Origin: Sinorhizobium sp. BG8
GTDB taxonomy: Bacteria; Pseudomonadota; Alphaproteobacteria; Rhizobiales; Rhizobiaceae
Direction: 5' to 3'
NCBI RefSeq assembly: GCF_016864555.1
Contig: NZ_CP044012.1
Location: 988,501 to 1,052,500 of the forward strand
DNA: 64,000 nucleotides
Shown: one piece after another, positions 63,614 through 64,000 of the stretch
Layout of the letters: the number at the start of each line of letters is the position of its first letter
How positions within the stretch are numbered: position 1 is the first letter of the stretch
Notes under the pieces: model-generated
What the model saw: the letters and a program-made list of their open reading frames with translations, nothing else
What the model was told of the DNA's origin: nothing
The model's database searches: none
Translations under genes and position numbers: made by a program

Positions 63614-64000
63614 ATGAGCAAGTCCTATACCGGCGGCTGCGCCTGTGGGGCGATCCGCTACGAGATATCAGGCGAGCCGGCCATGATGCTGGACTGCCAG
63701 TGCCGGCAATGTCAGCGCGACAGCGGCACCGGGCACCAATCGCACCTGACCTTCGTTGCCGCTGAAGTGAAGGTCGAGGGAGAAGCGTCGCATTGGCAGT
63801 CCGTTGGAGATGGCGGAACCGCAAAGCGGCGCGCCTTCTGCCCGACATGCGGATCGTCAGTCTACCTGACATTTCCCGACATGCCGGATGTGTTCATCGT
63901 CACACCGGCAAGTCTCGACGACCCCAGTCGCTACAAGCCGCAACTGGTGTCGTGGACGGCAGCCGGTCATCCCTGGGACCACCTCGACCCGGCACTGCCG
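63614..64000 (+). CDS. GFA-family zinc protein (partial, runs off the window)
   Basis: The first 129 codons read MSKSYTGGCACGAIRYEISG, then CQCRQCQRDSG and FCPTCGSSVYLTF. This is the CxC / CxxC / CxxC zinc pattern of the GFA family (glutathione-dependent formaldehyde-activating enzyme and relatives). AGGAGG precedes ATG 63614. It is the third gene of the ArsR cassette; the C-terminus lies outside the window. Most family members have no proven formaldehyde role. Confidence 0.85.
   Translation, partial: MSKSYTGGCACGAIRYEISGEPAMMLDCQCRQCQRDSGTGHQSHLTFVAAEVKVEGEASHWQSVGDGGTAKRRAFCPTCGSSVYLTFPDMPDVFIVTPASLDDPSRYKPQLVSWTAAGHPWDHLDPALP

Noticed and set aside
1-64000. CRISPR arrays, tRNA or rRNA genes, and insertion sequences
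   Set aside because: No regular repeat-spacer pattern, cloverleaf, rRNA segment or transposase was seen on reading; weak tRNAs could be missed without a dedicated search.

Overview
The window looks like a GC-rich accessory (plasmid, chromid or island) region of an alphaproteobacterium, most likely a member of the Rhizobiaceae. Signs are the GC-rich codons, the density of ABC transporters with catabolic genes, a DUF982 gene and a heterotetrameric sarcosine oxidase operon. No rRNA, tRNA, CRISPR array, insertion sequence or phage gene was seen. Family assignments come from motifs and remembered family patterns; no search was run.

Region 1 (1-11175, + strand) is one long operon that enters from outside the window. 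It holds the end of a sugar-type substrate-binding protein, an RbsA-like ATPase, an RbsC-like permease, a second Tat-exported binding protein, four paralogous NtaA/SnaA/DszA-type FMNH2-dependent monooxygenases and one DszC/SfnB-like acyl-CoA-dehydrogenase-fold protein. This is a sugar-type importer coupled to an oxygenase battery, with unknown substrate. Region 2 (11396-20623, - strand) is a second RbsABC-type transporter operon with an SDR dehydrogenase and two DhaK/DhaL kinase pairs. One DhaK is fused to a SorC-type transcription regulator. A 35-bp dyad lies in front of the operon. An aminotransferase remnant sits just outside it.

Region 3 (21264-45080) looks like a large catabolic regulon around a FadR-type GntR regulator. 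On the - strand are a P5C-reductase-like gene, a small ORF and two SDRs. On the + strand are a YdiJ-type FAD/Fe-S oxidoreductase (frame broken) and the regulator. A convergent - strand operon encodes HyuA/HyuB-type ATP-dependent amidohydrolase subunits, an aminotransferase (frame broken), a uronate-dehydrogenase-like protein, a DAO-type flavoprotein and a TPP enzyme. The divergent + strand operon encodes a LIV-type ABC importer, an aldehyde dehydrogenase and etfBA. Three related operator-like motifs (23854, 26971, 36759) tie these units together.

Region 4 (45466-53458) holds an outer-membrane beta-barrel gene, soxBDAG with a LIV-type binding protein, and a TetR regulator. Region 5 (53876-61366) holds a possible leader ORF and stem-loop in front of a 1,831-aa glutamate-synthase-like protein. 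That protein is paired with a CysJ-like diflavin reductase in place of GltD, and with no CysI. It is the strongest candidate for an undescribed enzyme system. Region 6 (61528-64000) holds a DUF982 protein, a cupin, and an ArsR-SRPBCC-GFA cassette cut by the window end.

Four binding-protein genes are followed directly by strong intra-operon stem-loops. Both frame breaks are single-base and at or beside homopolymer runs, so they may be sequencing errors.
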